From the NCBI GenBank assembly GCA_001662425.1, contig BDDC01000946.1, forward strand, positions 1 to 37,866: a stretch of DNA of 37,866 bases, written 5' to 3'. How positions within the stretch are numbered: position 1 is the first letter of the stretch; each line of letters opens with the position of its first letter. The translations under genes were made by a program, and so were the position numbers. Source of the stretch: Chlamydomonas sphaeroides (taxonomy: Eukaryota; Chlorophyta; Chlorophyceae; Chlamydomonadales; Chlamydomonadaceae). Under the pieces are notes generated by a model. That model did not search any database, was not told where the DNA came from, and worked only from the letters and a program-made list of their open reading frames with translations. Below, piece by piece: positions 8,581 through 20,427 of the stretch.

Positions 8581-11500
8581 TCAGTGGTGCTCTCCGGTGG
8601 CTGTGGCGTTTCCGAACGCCTCGTCCAGCCGCGTGTACTTGGTCGCGGCGCTGGCGGGGCCGCTGGGCAGCAGCGGGGCGTTGTCATGGGAGAGGGCCAG
8701 GGATGGGTCGGGGGCACCGTCGGATGAGGACGCGCGGGAGGGCCTGAGGGGCGCCGCCGCGGGGCCGGTGCGGAGGGGCGGGGCGGCGTGCGTGCGGGGT
8801 GCGGGGGGCGGAGGGTGGCGGGGGCGGCGGAACGCGGGGCGTGCCGCGTGGGGAGCAGCCGAGGGGCAGGGCCCGGTGCGTCCGCACGTGGCTCTCCAGC
8901 AGCGGGGCGCGCGGTTGTGGGTGCGGGCGCCCGCCCCGGCCATGTGCAGAAAGCAGGCGTGACGCGCCCTGCCCCGGGACGCAGGACGTCACCCAGGGCG
9001 CTTTGCTGCTCTCTGCGGTGGTGAGACGTGTCCATCCACAACAGCGCAGGGTGGGCTACAGTGCCGCTCGCCGCGGCCCTGGGCGGTGGTGGCCACGCAG
9101 CAACCCCTTGCTGCTACAGCGCTTGCCGGCTGCCGAGCACGGCACTGCCGAGCATGGCGCTGCCCCCAACACGTGGGGAGCGCCGTTACGCTGCGGCGCC
9201 CTACGCTGCAGGGGCGCGTTGCGGTGCGACGGGTGAATGGTGGGGAGGCCCTGTGCTGTGCTGTGCGGTGCGGTGCGGTGCCGCCCGGGGTGCCGCTGCA
9301 GCAGCACGTCGCTGCGTCCGCACGTCGGCCCCGAGGGGCCTGCCGCCGGGACGTGCGGTCGCGCGCCTTGCGGCGGGCTGCGGCGCGGTGCGGCGGGCTG
9401 CGCTGCATTGCTGCGCCGTGTGTTGCGCCGGGGTACGGTGGGGTGCGGTGGGGTGCGGTGGGGTGCGGGGCTTACGATGCGGCGAAGTGCGGTGCCTTGT
9501 GGTGTTGTGGAGCGGGGCGGTGTGCGTCGGTGCGCTCCGGCGGGTGCCGCTGCATCCGCAAGTGTCGCTGCGCTGCCCAGGGCGCCGAGCGCGCCCGCCG
9601 CGGCGCCACTCACGCGCGGGGTCTGGCGCCGGGGGCACCGTCGTCCGCGGCCGCCGGCGCGTCACTCACGCATGGTGGATGTGTGACGGCAGCGGCGAGG
9701 CGCGTGCGGGGAAGACCGCCCGCAGCACGATCTGCATCACCGACAGCACCAGCCCAATGCCTGTGTTGCGGAAATGGAGGGAAGGGAGGCGCAAGAGGGC
9801 GAGGGGCGGTGTCACGGAAGGGTCCACGCGGGGAGGGAAGGGAGGGAAGGGAGAGAGAAGTGGGCAAGAGGTGGTGTCACGAAAGGGTCCTCACGGGGAG
9901 GCAGGTGCCACCTCGCGCTGAGGCGCCTGCGGTCCTAGAGACGCGCGCAGACACGGCGCGGGGCAGCCGGCGCGGGCCGGCTGGCCGCAGGCGGCGCTGC
10001 CGACTGGCGTGTGCGCGCTCGCAGGCTGCTGCGGGCACCGTGTTAGTGCTCCCGTGAGAGGAACTGACCGTTGGGCAGCCAGATGTAGACGTCCGCCATG
10101 GCGATGCCGTACGTGGTCCACAGCGCCGCGTTGATGGTGTTCATCTGGGGGCCATCGCAGCACGCAGCGGGCAGAGCGGGCAGCAGGCAGCGGGCGTGGT
10201 CCGGGGGGTCCGGGGGTCTGGGGGTGGAGCTGGGGGCGCTGCATCAGGGCACGTGGCCGGCGCGGGCATGCCCCGGCCCCGGCCCAGCCCCTGGCAAGGA
10301 TGGTGCCCCGACGGCCATGACCGCTAAGGACTGCCCTCCGCAAAACAGCACCCTCTGTCACATCGGCACCTCCACGATCCCCCTCCCCGGCCCCCCACCA
10401 TCTTGAATGCCACCAGGATGGATCCCGAGTTGCAGACACACACCGACACAAGGACGCGAACACAATGCGCATCACCTCCGGGTGGTCAACTCCCATCCCT
10501 CCGGCCCCCTTCCGCCCCCCACCATCGTGAGCGCCACCAGGATGGATCCCGAGTTGCGGGTGCGGATGACGTCCCACATGGTGGACAGCGGGGCGGCGTA
10601 GTAGATGAGCGCGATCACGTTGCCCGCCAGGCCCCTGCGGGATGAGGGGGAAAAGCTGTTCTGAATGTGCGAGTTCGGGGGGAGGCGGGGAGGGAAGGGG
10701 GGTGCGCGTGTGTAACATTGTGTGTGGGGCTGGGGCGGGAAGAAGGGCACGTGGCCACGTGCCCAAAGGTGGCGGGTGGCACCCCTGGCTGCGTGGCGCA
10801 GGGCCGAGCAAGGTTGGTGCAACCCGACTGGCCCCTGCGAGCCGAGGGCGAGTCGAGAGTGCATGGCGCGCGAGTGGGGCCGCCAGGCTGCGGCGCGGCT
10901 GGGCGCGCGTGCGGGCTGGTCATCCGGCCCAGGGCGGTCTGGGGCTGGCCGCGCGCGGGGGCGGTGGCACCCACCAGACGCCCTGCTGCTGCGCCGGCGT
11001 GGCGGCCAGGAATGCGGTGTACACCCCCAGGACCGGCATGAGCGCGGCGGTGAGGCACACTACGAAGCGGAGGCGCTGCCGGGCCTGCATCGGGGGAGGG
11101 GGAGGGGGCAGCGGCAGGGAGAGCAGGGAAGGGATGAGGGCCGGCAGGACATGGGAGCGGGGCACGAAAGCAGGTCATGCTAGTGTCAGGCGAGTGCTTG
11201 CGGGCGTGGCCGACTCACATGGTCGTCGGCAAGTCCATAGGCAGTAATTGTCATGAAGACGCCAATGAGCACGCCGGGCGTGTTGGGCGCGGTGACGAAG
11301 GGGTCATGCGTGAGCAGGCCGTAGCCCAGCCAAGCGACGCAGTTGGCAATGGTGACGCTAAAGGGCAGTGGGTTGAGGTCCTGCGGGCCGGGGGAGGGGG
11401 GGCCAGGGCTGTGACGAGGAGCGAGGGCGTGGCAGACCGGCCATCGTCAGCAGCGACTGGACAGCCGAACGACCGGCCACATTCGCCTCACCCCGATGCT

Positions 11501-11617
11501 CTTCTCCTTGTGCGCGCGCAGCACGGCCTTGAGCGGCGCCAGATACATGGCTGTCGAGACTATCGCGCCGAGCAGCGGCACGACCGTGTCCAACATCACG
11601 TTCCCCGTCTTGCCCAT
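8581..11617 (-). CDS. SWEET (MtN3/saliva) sugar transporter
   Basis: Exons (minus strand): 11617-11492, 11380-11219, 11084-10975, 10634-10523, 10144-10069, 9760-9670, 8743-8581. They join in phase to 279 residues, within the usual SWEET range. SWEETs are plasma- or vacuolar-membrane facilitators moving sugars down a gradient. Seven membrane segments are visible as a 3-1-3 pattern. Two MtN3 repeats carry the family cores: YLAPLKAV in TM1, LPFSV in TM2, NVIALIYYAAPLSTM in TM5 and WLPNGIGLVLSVMQ in TM7. Prolines of TM1, TM2 and TM5 and the TM7 pocket asparagine are present. The TM6 position usually proline (MPF in plants) reads leucine (SILVAL). A 67-residue cytosolic tail follows TM7 and ends TGEHH. 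The last intron (9669-8744) is unusually long. The donor after exon 5 is GTCAGT. Intron 4 holds a partial copy of the exon 4 end. Substrate cannot be told from sequence. Confidence 0.93.
9429..9475. repeat. short GGGTGCGGTG tandem repeat in SWEET intron 6
   Basis: Four to five near-perfect copies of a 10-bp unit (GGGTGCGGTG) lie in the long last intron of the SWEET gene. Related GTGCG-rich blocks surround it. Confidence 0.7.
10393..10436 (-). repeat. partial duplicate of SWEET exon 4 end inside intron 4
   Basis: The stretch repeats, with few changes, the sequence at 10513-10556 that encodes NSGSILVAL and the exon 4 splice donor. The copy reads NSGSILVAF and also ends in ATGGTGGGG, so it retains a donor-like site. 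The copies lie 120 bp apart. Confidence 0.85.
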
Positions 11618-13103
11618 AGCTTCTGGACGCTATGATCAGGGCACGTAGCGCGGACTAGTTCACACGGGCGAGAGTGTTGCAACAGTTGGCGGAGCCTCGA
11701 GCAGCAAGCGTTTGAGAGGACGCGTGACAAGATGAATCTGGCACCAGTTCAGTGCAGTGTTACAGAACAATCGGGCCGCGTAACTAAGCCGACACACGAC
11801 CGGGCAAACCCAGGGACGCCCATCCCCTGACCCGCCCTTTCAAACATATCATCTTCTGGTCGCCCCAACCACCGGCCCAGTTGGCTCATCAGCATCGGTG
11901 CTCCCATCCTGTCGCTCGAAGGCAGCACGGCATCCGCACACTCCGCAAGATTGCTGTTCGACACGTTCCCATGCCGCCTGTTAACTCGGCTCGCTGCAAC
12001 GGTTGGGCCCCCACCTGCCCCCACGTTCAGCCCCCTCCCCCGTCCCCACCCACCCCTGTTAACCTCCACCCACCCACCAGCCAGCGGGCCTTCATCGTTC
12101 CAAGCTTCTCCGACACCTGCGGGGAAGGCAGGGAAAAGGCGCGTGCAGAAGGGGGGCGATGGGCGTGTGTGCGGAGGTTGCGGCAGCTCGATGCTGGCCA
12201 TCCATCGTCCTCTCCCCTCTACAACAATCCAACCGCACAAGCCCGGCACTGGCGGGGAACGCAGCGGGCCCGCTCCTGCTCCGACTTCGACGCTGGGTCC
12301 ATGGTGAAAGCCCCCCTCCAGCGATCCCAGACAGCACGCTGCACCGCCTGCCCTGGCACCTAGCCGGCCCTGCACCTGTCCGATTCAGCCCAGGCCCGCG
12401 GCAGCCGCCGTCGCCACCGCCTGCTGCGCCAAGCTGGACACACGCGGGCGCGGGGTCTGCATGTTCTGGCACCTGCCTCGTACTTGCGCCTTGTAACACT
12501 CTAGCCCGCCGTATCCGCCGCCCGCCTCGGTAAAGCCCCCGCTGCACCGGTGTCGGCGCCAAGCAGGGGCCCACGGCCCTGCGAGCCAGCAAGCGGGCGG
12601 CCCGGCGCAACAGCAGCGGCCATCGCAGCACGCCGCGGCACCGCCATGTCCGCCACGTCACCTGCCTTGCACCTGGCAAAGCGACTGACGCCAGGTTGCG
12701 ATGATGGCGATTGCAGCCAGACGTGTTCGCGGCGGTTGGCGCTGCCTCGATGCAAGGCTGGATGGGGCTCCCGAGCAACGCCTGGCAACAGGTAGCAAGG
12801 CACCCAGGTAATGTTACACCTAGAGCTAGCAGATTGATCTAAGGCGGCCCACTCAGGTGGCCCTCTCGCGACTCGAGCAAACGGTTGGCACGTCGCTCCT
12901 GCGCCCTCCCCCCACCCCCGCTCGTCCCCTCGACCCCAGCGCCTCTCCGTGCTCACGACTGTCTCTCCCTCGAGCCCTCCGCATACTCCATCGCTGCTCA
13001 CTCGTCTCGCCAAGCACACCGCACCGCACCACCTCTCGCACACACACCCGCCTGCGACACGTCTGCCGCGCCGCCCCCTCCCCCCTTAGGCACGAAGCCC
13101 CGC
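11618..13103. other. intergenic: SWEET promoter side and ABCF 3' UTR side
   Basis: No exon of a recognisable family is seen on either strand. Long frames here are GC artefacts. The part next to 13103 is the ABCF 3' UTR as far as the TGTAA at 12818-12814. The rest is upstream sequence of the SWEET gene, and I see no clear TATA box. Confidence 0.5.
12814..12818 (-). terminator. poly(A) signal TGTAA of the ABCF gene
   Basis: TGTAA on the minus strand, about 285 nt after the ABCF stop at 13104. It is the first such motif downstream, at a typical 3' UTR distance. Confidence 0.65.
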
Positions 13104-16100
13104 TCAGATGTCGCCCGCAATCTCTGCAAGCTCCTGTGGCCCACAAGCACGGGGTGGGCGGCGGGGATCAGGGTCACACATACCGGTGCTGTCCGGTTGG
13201 CGCAGTGCGCAGCTCGCCGAGGCCCACCACCCTCTACGGAGCCGTTCACGGGTCCGCGGGTCCGGCGGTTCGCCCTGCCCCTCGTCCCTGCACGCCACCC
13301 ACCAGCCAGCGGACCTCCTTGGTCTCCAGCTGCTCCGCCACCTGCGGGAGGTGAGCGTGGGCGAAGAGGGAGGCGGGGTGGAGGCGGTTATGTACCGAGG
13401 GTAAGGCAGGGGTGGAGGTGGGTGAAGGAGACCTCGCCTGTCCGCACCCTTTCCAGCCCCCCACCCGCCCAACCCCACGCCCGGGGCCCCTCCTCTCCGC
13501 AGCTGTCCCCTAGCCGCCTGCCCTCCGCCCCTACGTCCCTCGCATCCCTCCCGCGCCAACCCCACCTGCGCCAGCTCCAGGCTCAGCGCCTCCACCTGCC
13601 CGTACCCCGCGCTGCCCGAGGCCGCGGCGGCAGCCAGCTTGGCATCCAGCTCGGTGCGCTGCCGGGGACGACGGGGGCGACGAGGGCGGCGTGGGAGACA
13701 GGGGAGCGAGTTCAGTCGATTGAAGCGGGTGGCAGGTGTGGTGGCAGGTGTGGTGGCAGGTGTGGTGGCAGGTGTGGTGGCAGGTGTGGTGGCAGGTGCA
13801 CAGCATGCGCGTGTTGGATTGACGGCAGCGGTTGCCAGCTTGCGCGCGGCACTGCCCTCAGCGCCCCGGCCTTCCCGGCCCGTCCTTGCCGCAGTCCCCG
13901 GCCTTCCCCAGCGACGCACTGACCCTTCCCCCGCCCCGGCCCGTATCAATGCCCCGCCTACCGCTTGTCCCCTCCACACGAGCCCGCCCTGCCCGCCCTT
14001 CCACCACTGCCCCTTTCCCTTTCCCCACTGCCGCCCGCCTGCCCGCCACACCTTCTTGCCCAGCGCCTCCATCTCCTTGCTCAGCTTCTGCGCACGGCAG
14101 GGACCGCGAAGGCACGTACCGGGGGGACGGGGCGAGGGAGGTAGGCAAAGGGGATGGAAGCACGGACATGCCGTGGAGGGAAGGGAACCCAGCACAGTTT
14201 GCTCCATCCCTGCCCGCTGCCAGTACCTCCACGCCTCCCAGCCTCCACGAAACAGAGTCCTTCCCACCCCCATCCAGCGAAAGCCCGCACCTGGTACTCG
14301 ACCTGCTCCTTGTACGCCAGCGTCGTCCGCTTGGGCTTGCTGGCAAGAGCAGGCGTCGGCGCCGCCAGGGGCGCAGCCGCCGCGGGCGCAGCCACGGGCG
14401 CCGCCTTGGCGACCGGGGTCGCCACAGCCGCGGCCTTGGCCACGGGGGCCGCCTTGGGCTTGGCGCCCTTCTTGCCGCCTACGGGAGGGGTGTTCTTCAC
14501 GGCGACGGGGGCAGGGGACTTGGCGGCCGCAGCGGGGGCCTTGGCGGCGCCGGCGGCGGGCTTGTCGTGGTCGAAGTCGGCGGCCGAGAGGCCCAGGTTG
14601 TCGGTGAGGCGGGCGGTGCCGTTGGCTACACGCAGGATGTGCGTGGCGTTGAGCGAGGTGGCGAAGGCCTGGGCGGGGGGGAGATGGGGAAGGGCGGGGC
14701 GGGAAGGGAGAGCGTCGGCACGGGGCGCGGCAGGGAGGGGCGGGGGGGGCTGTGGTGGCGGNNNNNNNNNNNNNNNNNNNNNNNNNNNNNNNNNNNNNNN
14801 NNNNNNNNNNNNNNNNNNNNNNNNNNNNNNNNNNNNNNNNNNNNNNNNNNNNNNNNNNNNNNNNNNNNNNNNNNNNNNNNNNNNNNNNNNNNNNNNNNNN
14901 NNNNNNNNNNNNNNNNNNNNNNNNNNNNNNNNNNNNNNNNNNNNNNNNNNNNNNNNNNNNNNNNNNNNNNNNNNNNNNNNNNNNNNNNNNNNNNNNNNNN
15001 NNNNNNNNNNNNNNNNNNNNNNNNNNNNNNNNNNNNNNNNNNNNNNNNNNNNNNNNNNNNNNNNNNNNNNNNNNNNNNNNNNNNGTGGTGGCGGCGCTGC
15101 TGCCCGGCACTGTGCACGAAGCAGCGGACGGCACGGCGCAGCACACACGGTTGCCGTACTGCCGTACACATGCTGCACAGTACGGCCGCACCTGGTTGTG
15201 GGTGATGGCGATGATGGAGCCCTCAAAGTTGTTGAGCGCGCCCGTCAGCACCTGGGCGCAGCCAGGGGCGGCAGCAGGGCACCAGGGGCAGGGGCGGGGT
15301 GGAGCGGCGGCAGCAGGGCCCCGAGCAGCATGCGAGACCGCTCTGGCACTCCGGCCCCTCTCACTCTCCCTGCACCCTCCCCTCGTCACCCTTCGCGGCC
15401 CCCACCTCGATGGTCTGCGCGTCCAGGTGGTTGCTGGCCTCGTCCAGCAGCAGCACGTTGGCGGGCACCAGCGCAAAGGCGGCAAGAGCCACACGCGCCT
15501 TCTCGCCGCCGGACAGCACGCCTGAAGGCGGAGGGCCGGGGAGGGGCCAGGAGGGGCGCGCTCAGCCCGGGGGCGCCCCGGCCCTGTGGCCCCGCGGCCC
15601 TGTGGCGCCACGGCGTGCAGCAGTGCCGTGCTCGCTGCCGGAGCCGCCTCCCACCAGCAGAACTCCGCGGCCAGCAAGACGGCAACATGTCACCCGGGGG
15701 GCACTGCCAGCTGGGCGCCGCAGCAGGCCTCTACGCAACTAGCAATGCTGCTGCTGCTGCATGCTAATCCACGTACGTCGCCACGCCCGTCGCAGCCCCT
15801 CCCCCTCACCGATCTTCTGCAGCGCCATGGTGCCGGTCAGCCCCAGCGCGCCCAGCGCCGCGCGGCACTTCTCCAGCGTCATGCCCGGGTCGTTGGCGCG
15901 AGCCACGTCCTCCACGTACTGCAGCGCGGGCAGCTCCAGCGGCAGGTCCTGCGGGGGCAAGGCGTGCGGTGTAGGGATGGTGAGCGAGGAGGGTGGCGAA
16001 CAGGCGCCGGCGGCAGGGCAGGGCGGGCTGAGGACATGCTCAGCGGAGGGAGGAGCGTGGGTCCATGAAGCGGGGGCAGTGGGTCCATGAAGCGGGGGCA

Positions 16101-19100
16101 GTGGGTCCATGAAGGGGGGGCAGTGGGTCCATGAAGCGGGGGCAGTGGGTCCGCGAAGCGGGGGCAGAGCGGCAGCGCGGACAAGTCCGCCGGGCCGATC
16201 GCCCTGGCCCCATCCCCGGCCTCCGCTGGCAGTAGGGCGGCACGCCCCGTGACACATAGGGCCCTGACTTCTTTCCCCCCTTTCCCCCCTTTCCCTCGGC
16301 TCTCCCTGCTGCAGCCCCCCCACCCACCCCCCACACACACGCCCTAACAGTTGGTCACACCTGCGCCAGGTCCTGGCTGAACACCGCCAGCTTGACTCCA
16401 TCGCCCAGCGTGCGCTTGCCGCCCCACAGCGGCAGCTGGCCCGCCACCGCCTTGAGCAGCGTCGACTTGCCGGCGCCGTTGGGGCCCAGCACCTGGGGTC
16501 GGGGCGGAGCGGTGGGCGGGATCAGGAACCCAGGATGGGGGAGGAGTGAGCCAGAGGGAGCAGCGCGGGCTGGGGGGAGCAGCAACACTTCAAAGCGGCC
16601 CACACAACGCTTACGCTGTGTTACCTATCCCGAACACACACGGTGAGTGAGCCTGGCGCGCGACATCGGCGGCCCTCGCCGGCCTCCGCTGCAACCGCCT
16701 GCTTTGCGCGCATCGCACTGCAGGGTGCCGCACGCCGCCCCACCCACCAGCACGCGCTGGCCGCGGCGGATGATGGTGTTGATGCCCGTGAGCAGCGGCT
16801 TGGCGGCGTCCGGGGCGCTGGGGTCCGCGGGCGCCGTGCCCCAGCCCACGGTGGCGTTCTCCAGCTTGATGACCTCCGTGTAGCAGGGCGGCGCGCGGGG
16901 CAGGCGCAGCGACACCTGGCGCGAGGGCGGGGGGAGGGGGGGCGAGGGAAGCGGTTAGGGCCATGGGTGGAAGAGGAGTTGGGTTTGCGCGGCTTGCGAC
17001 AAGCCGCATGCGTCCACAGCGACGAGCCCGTGCGCAGCAGCCGCGCTGTGGGTCCCGCCCCGTTCCGCTGGCCGGCCGGCCGACCCCGCACACCTTCCTG
17101 GCGTCGCCCGCGCCCGTGGCGGCGGCGGCCGCGGGCACCACGGTCTGCTGCGCCTTGAGCTTCTCCAGCATCTTGGCCTTGGACTGCGCCTGAGAGGCCT
17201 GTGGGGAGGGGAGGAGGGGGAGGGGAAGGGGCCCGGAGGAGGGCAGGGCGCGAAGGGCGGGAGTGTCGGTAGGCCAGTAGACGTGGGGTGGCGAGCATAG
17301 GGGAGCACCGGCTCCTGCCGCCGCAGCTACAGCTGCTCCTTGCGCCGGGCCCACGGCCCCTCTCCTGTCTACCGCACCCAGGCCCCAATCCACGCCCCCC
17401 ACCTTGGACGCCTTGGCTCCGAACCGCGTCACGAACTCCTCCAGCTTGTCAATCTCCATCTGCTGCGCCTCGGCCTCTGGCAGGGTAAGGGGGGGGGTGA
17501 AAAGCGGGCAAGGGTGGCGTCTCGGTACCGGTACGAGGCGAGCCACGAGGAGCGAGGCAGCACACCCGTGCTGGCCAGCTCCCTCGCCCGCCCGCCCCAC
17601 GCCTCGACCTCCTCCTGCTCCTCCCGCCCGCTGCCGCTCCTTACCCGCGCGCGCCTGCGCCTCCCGTGCCGCGCGCTGCTCCAGGAACTTCTTGAAGCCG
17701 CCCACGTAGTGGTTGAGCGTGCGGCCGCGCACCTCCACGATGCGGTTGCAAGCGGCCTCCAGCAGCGCCTCGTCGTGGGACACCAGCACCACGCTGGGGG
17801 TGGGGGAGGAGGGAAGAGAAGAGGGGTAGGCGGGCAGGGTTAGTGCCGCTAGCTAACCCAATGCGAGCCGCCGTTCTAACCGCTTCAGCCTCTACTTGGC
17901 CGCGTGTGCCCCGCCCCGCCCGTGGCCGCAACCTGCCGCGGCCGCACCTGGTGGTGGGCGGCACCCCGTTGCGCAAAAAGTTGCCCAGCCACTTGCAGGC
18001 GGCGCTGGGGAGAGGATGGGTCATTCACGAGGGAGTGGGGAGGCAAGGAGGACGTGTGGGTCGAGAGGCTGTGGGCTATTGCTTTTGCTGGCGAGCTGTG
18101 GAGCTGGGACCCAAGGCTTGGCCACTGCCCGTGCCGACATCTCTTGCACCGGGCCCTCGGCCTGCCCGCACCTGTCGAGGTGGTTGGTGGGCTCATCCAG
18201 CAGCAGCAGCGCGCCGCTGCCGGAGCCGCCCTGGCCCGCGGGCCCCAGCAGCAGGCGGGCCAGCGCGATGCGCATCTGGGGAGGGGGCACGGTGAGGGGT
18301 GGGAAGGGGAGCGGCGGAGAGTGAGTGGGAAGGGCAGGGTTGACAAGGAGGGGAGCGGCGGAGGTCCACATGCAGCATATGCCCCGCCCCGCTGTACCCA
18401 CCCCGGCCCTGCGCACCCACGCGCTCCGCTTCGCCCCACCGGCGCCCCCTCGCGTGCGACAACACCATCCACCCCAACCACACACCACACACACCTACCT
18501 AACACTGGAACACACACGCCACGCGCGCACCTGCCAGCCGCCACTGAACTCGGAGCAGCGCTTGTGGAACTGCTCCATCTTGAAGCCCAGCCCCTGCAGC
18601 ACGTTGGTGATGGTGCGGTCGCTCTCGGGGCCGCCCGCCAGCTCCCACGCCTCCTGCGCCGCCGCCAGGCGCGTCGCGGCGGTAGGGTCGCCTGCACACC
18701 CACGGGCCATGGCGTTACGGGTGGCTGGAATTGAATCCTCAAGCCCCGGGCTTCAGACCCCGCGCAGCCACCCACGCTCTCCCCCGTGTCGCACAGCTCG
18801 GGCGGGGGTCGTTCCCCCCCGGGGCCCCTTGCCCCCACCACCCCCAACCCGCCCCCACCACCCCACCCTGCGCCAGCTCCCGCTCCGCGCGCATCATGTC
18901 GCGCTCCGCCGCCACCAGGCCCGACATGCGGCTGCGGGCCTCCTGCCACACCGTGCGCCGCGAGCCGCCCACCGCGGTCTGCTCCAGGTAGCCCACCTGG
19001 GGAGGGGTCGGAGCGGGGCGGCGGGGCGGCGGGGCAAGGGGACCCGTTCGGAGGGGTTGGTGTTGGCCGGGTGGGCGTGTGGGCAAGCGCGGCGGCGGGG

Positions 19101-20427
19101 GCCGGGCGGGGGATGCAGCCGGTCCTGTGCCTGGCGGGGGCCGCGCCGTGCGAGGGGTGCAGGTGCCTCCTCCCCCGCCGCCTCCCCTCCCCACCGCCCC
19201 CTGCCACCCCCACCCCCATACCTGGATGGTGTGCGCCACCCGGGCGCTGCCCGCGTCCACGCTCCTCAGCCCGCTGAGGCAGCGCAGCAGCGTGCTCTTG
19301 CCGCAGCCGTTGGCGCCCACCAGGCCGGCGCGCTGGCCGGGCATCAGCCGCCACGACACGTCCTGCGGCGGGAGGGAGGGGAGGGGGAGGGGAGGGGGCA
19401 GGCATGGAGAGGGAGCGGGTCAAACGGGGACTGCCCTCCCTACCACCGCCCGTGCCCGCACTGCCTTTCTCTGCGGCCCCCTGCCTCCTAACCCCCCCGC
19501 CCCCGCCCCTCCTGCAGGCCCCGCCTCACGCTCAGCAGGTCGCGGTCGCCCGCCTGCACCGTGACGCCGTCCAGGATGAGCGTGGCGCCCGCGGTCTCGC
19601 CTGGGGGCGCGGAAGGGGCGGAGGGGGCGGAGGGGGCGGAGGCGGCGGTGAAGGGGCCGGGAAGGGGCCGGCAGCGGTGGGTCCTGGGGTGCAGAGCCCC
19701 ATGCAGGGCGCTTTGCCCCTCTCCCGCCAACATCTGCCCTAATGCCACGCCACCCGCCGCCCTGTCCGTCCCCATCCCCATCCCCATTTCCCCCCCCCAA
19801 CTCCCCTGGCACCCTCCGGCCCCTGTGCCTCCCCTGACCACCCACCACGCGGCACGGGGAACTCTGCGGGCGGCGCCAACAGCTCCTCGTCCATGTCGTT
19901 GGGCATCATGTCCTGCGGTTGGCGGTTGACCACGGTTGGCGGTTACCTCGCAACGCGTACGGGCCCATCGCTCGCCAACGCCCCGCTACACGGCGTGCCC
20001 CATGCTGCGGCTCCGTCCGTCTCCTGCTCGCCCTCCTCGTGCCGCAGCTGCCCACCCCCACATGCAGCGCATGCAAAACACACGGCCGATTCCTCGCCAA
20101 GCCCCACCAATCCCCCGCCGGCCCCACCTCCTCATCGCCGCTGGCGTAGCTGCCGGTCATGTTGAAGGTGGGGTGCGCCACAATGACGGCCGTGGCCGTG
20201 GAGGGAGCCGCCGCGGCAGCCACCAGCGCCAGGCCGCGGCCCGTCCGCTGGACGGCGGCTGCGGCCGGGGCGGCGGCACGGGGGCGGCGGCTGTGCGGCC
20301 CCGGGGCGGCGGCGCGGCCGCTGGTGGAGGGGCCCGCAGGGGTGGGCGGCGCCAGAGGGCGCGGGCTGGGCCCGTGGGCGGCAGCGGCGCGCGAGGCGCC
20401 ACCGCGGGCAGTGGCCTGGGCGGTCAT
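13104..20427 (-). CDS. ABC-F ATPase, ABCF5/Uup-like, probably plastid-targeted
   Basis: Exons (minus strand): 20427-20128, 19912-19846, 19600-19530, 19362-19222, 18996-18867, 18691-18531, 18275-18172, 18004-17948, 17793-17645, 17476-17403, 17198-17094, 16915-16748, 16492-16361, 15948-15810, 15521-15406, 15251-15192, 14668-14291, 14087-14052, 13658-13566, 13341-13303, 13133-13104. They join in phase to 849 residues. ABC-F proteins are soluble twin-ATPase proteins that act on ribosomes. NBD1: Walker A GANGCGKST (162-170), signature FSGGWQ (285-290), Walker B LLLLDEPTNHLD (313-324), H-loop His350. NBD2: GPNGAGKST (512-520), LSGGEKAR (602-609), LLLDEASNHLD (623-633), His656. An Ala/Pro/Lys-rich linker (about 695-765) leads to a coiled-coil C-terminal domain like bacterial Uup. 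The Ala/Arg-rich first 85 residues resemble a transit peptide. An in-frame ATG at 20541 could lengthen the N-terminus; I chose 20427 for its ACACC context. Intron 16 contains an assembly gap. Confidence 0.94.
13731..13800. repeat. 12-bp tandem repeat in an ABCF intron
   Basis: Almost six copies of GGCAGGTGTGGT in the intron between the exons ending 14052 and starting 13658. Confidence 0.9.
14762..15084. other. assembly gap (323 N) in ABCF intron 16
   Basis: A run of N. The flanks share GTGGTGGCGG-type sequence, so an unresolved tandem repeat is likely. The protein reading runs directly from ITHNQ (exon 16) to AFATSL (exon 17), so no exon need be missing. Confidence 0.9.
16057..16166. repeat. 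22-bp x 5 minisatellite in ABCF intron 13
   Basis: Five head-to-tail copies of a 22-bp unit starting GTGGGTCCATGAAGCGGG. Three copies appear identical. Copy 3 has one change and copy 5 has two. The array is intronic. Confidence 0.92.

Noticed and set aside
13104..15677. 857-codon open frame on the minus strand
   Set aside because: It crosses ABCF introns and an N gap. Only some segments (for example the AGDI end) are real exons.
16057..16166. Regular direct repeats resembling a CRISPR array
   Set aside because: The copies are head to tail with no unique spacers, in an intron of a eukaryotic gene.
18716..18790. TTGAATCC motif resembling a tRNA T-arm
   Set aside because: No matching D-arm, anticodon arm or acceptor stem could be paired, and it lies in an ABCF intron.
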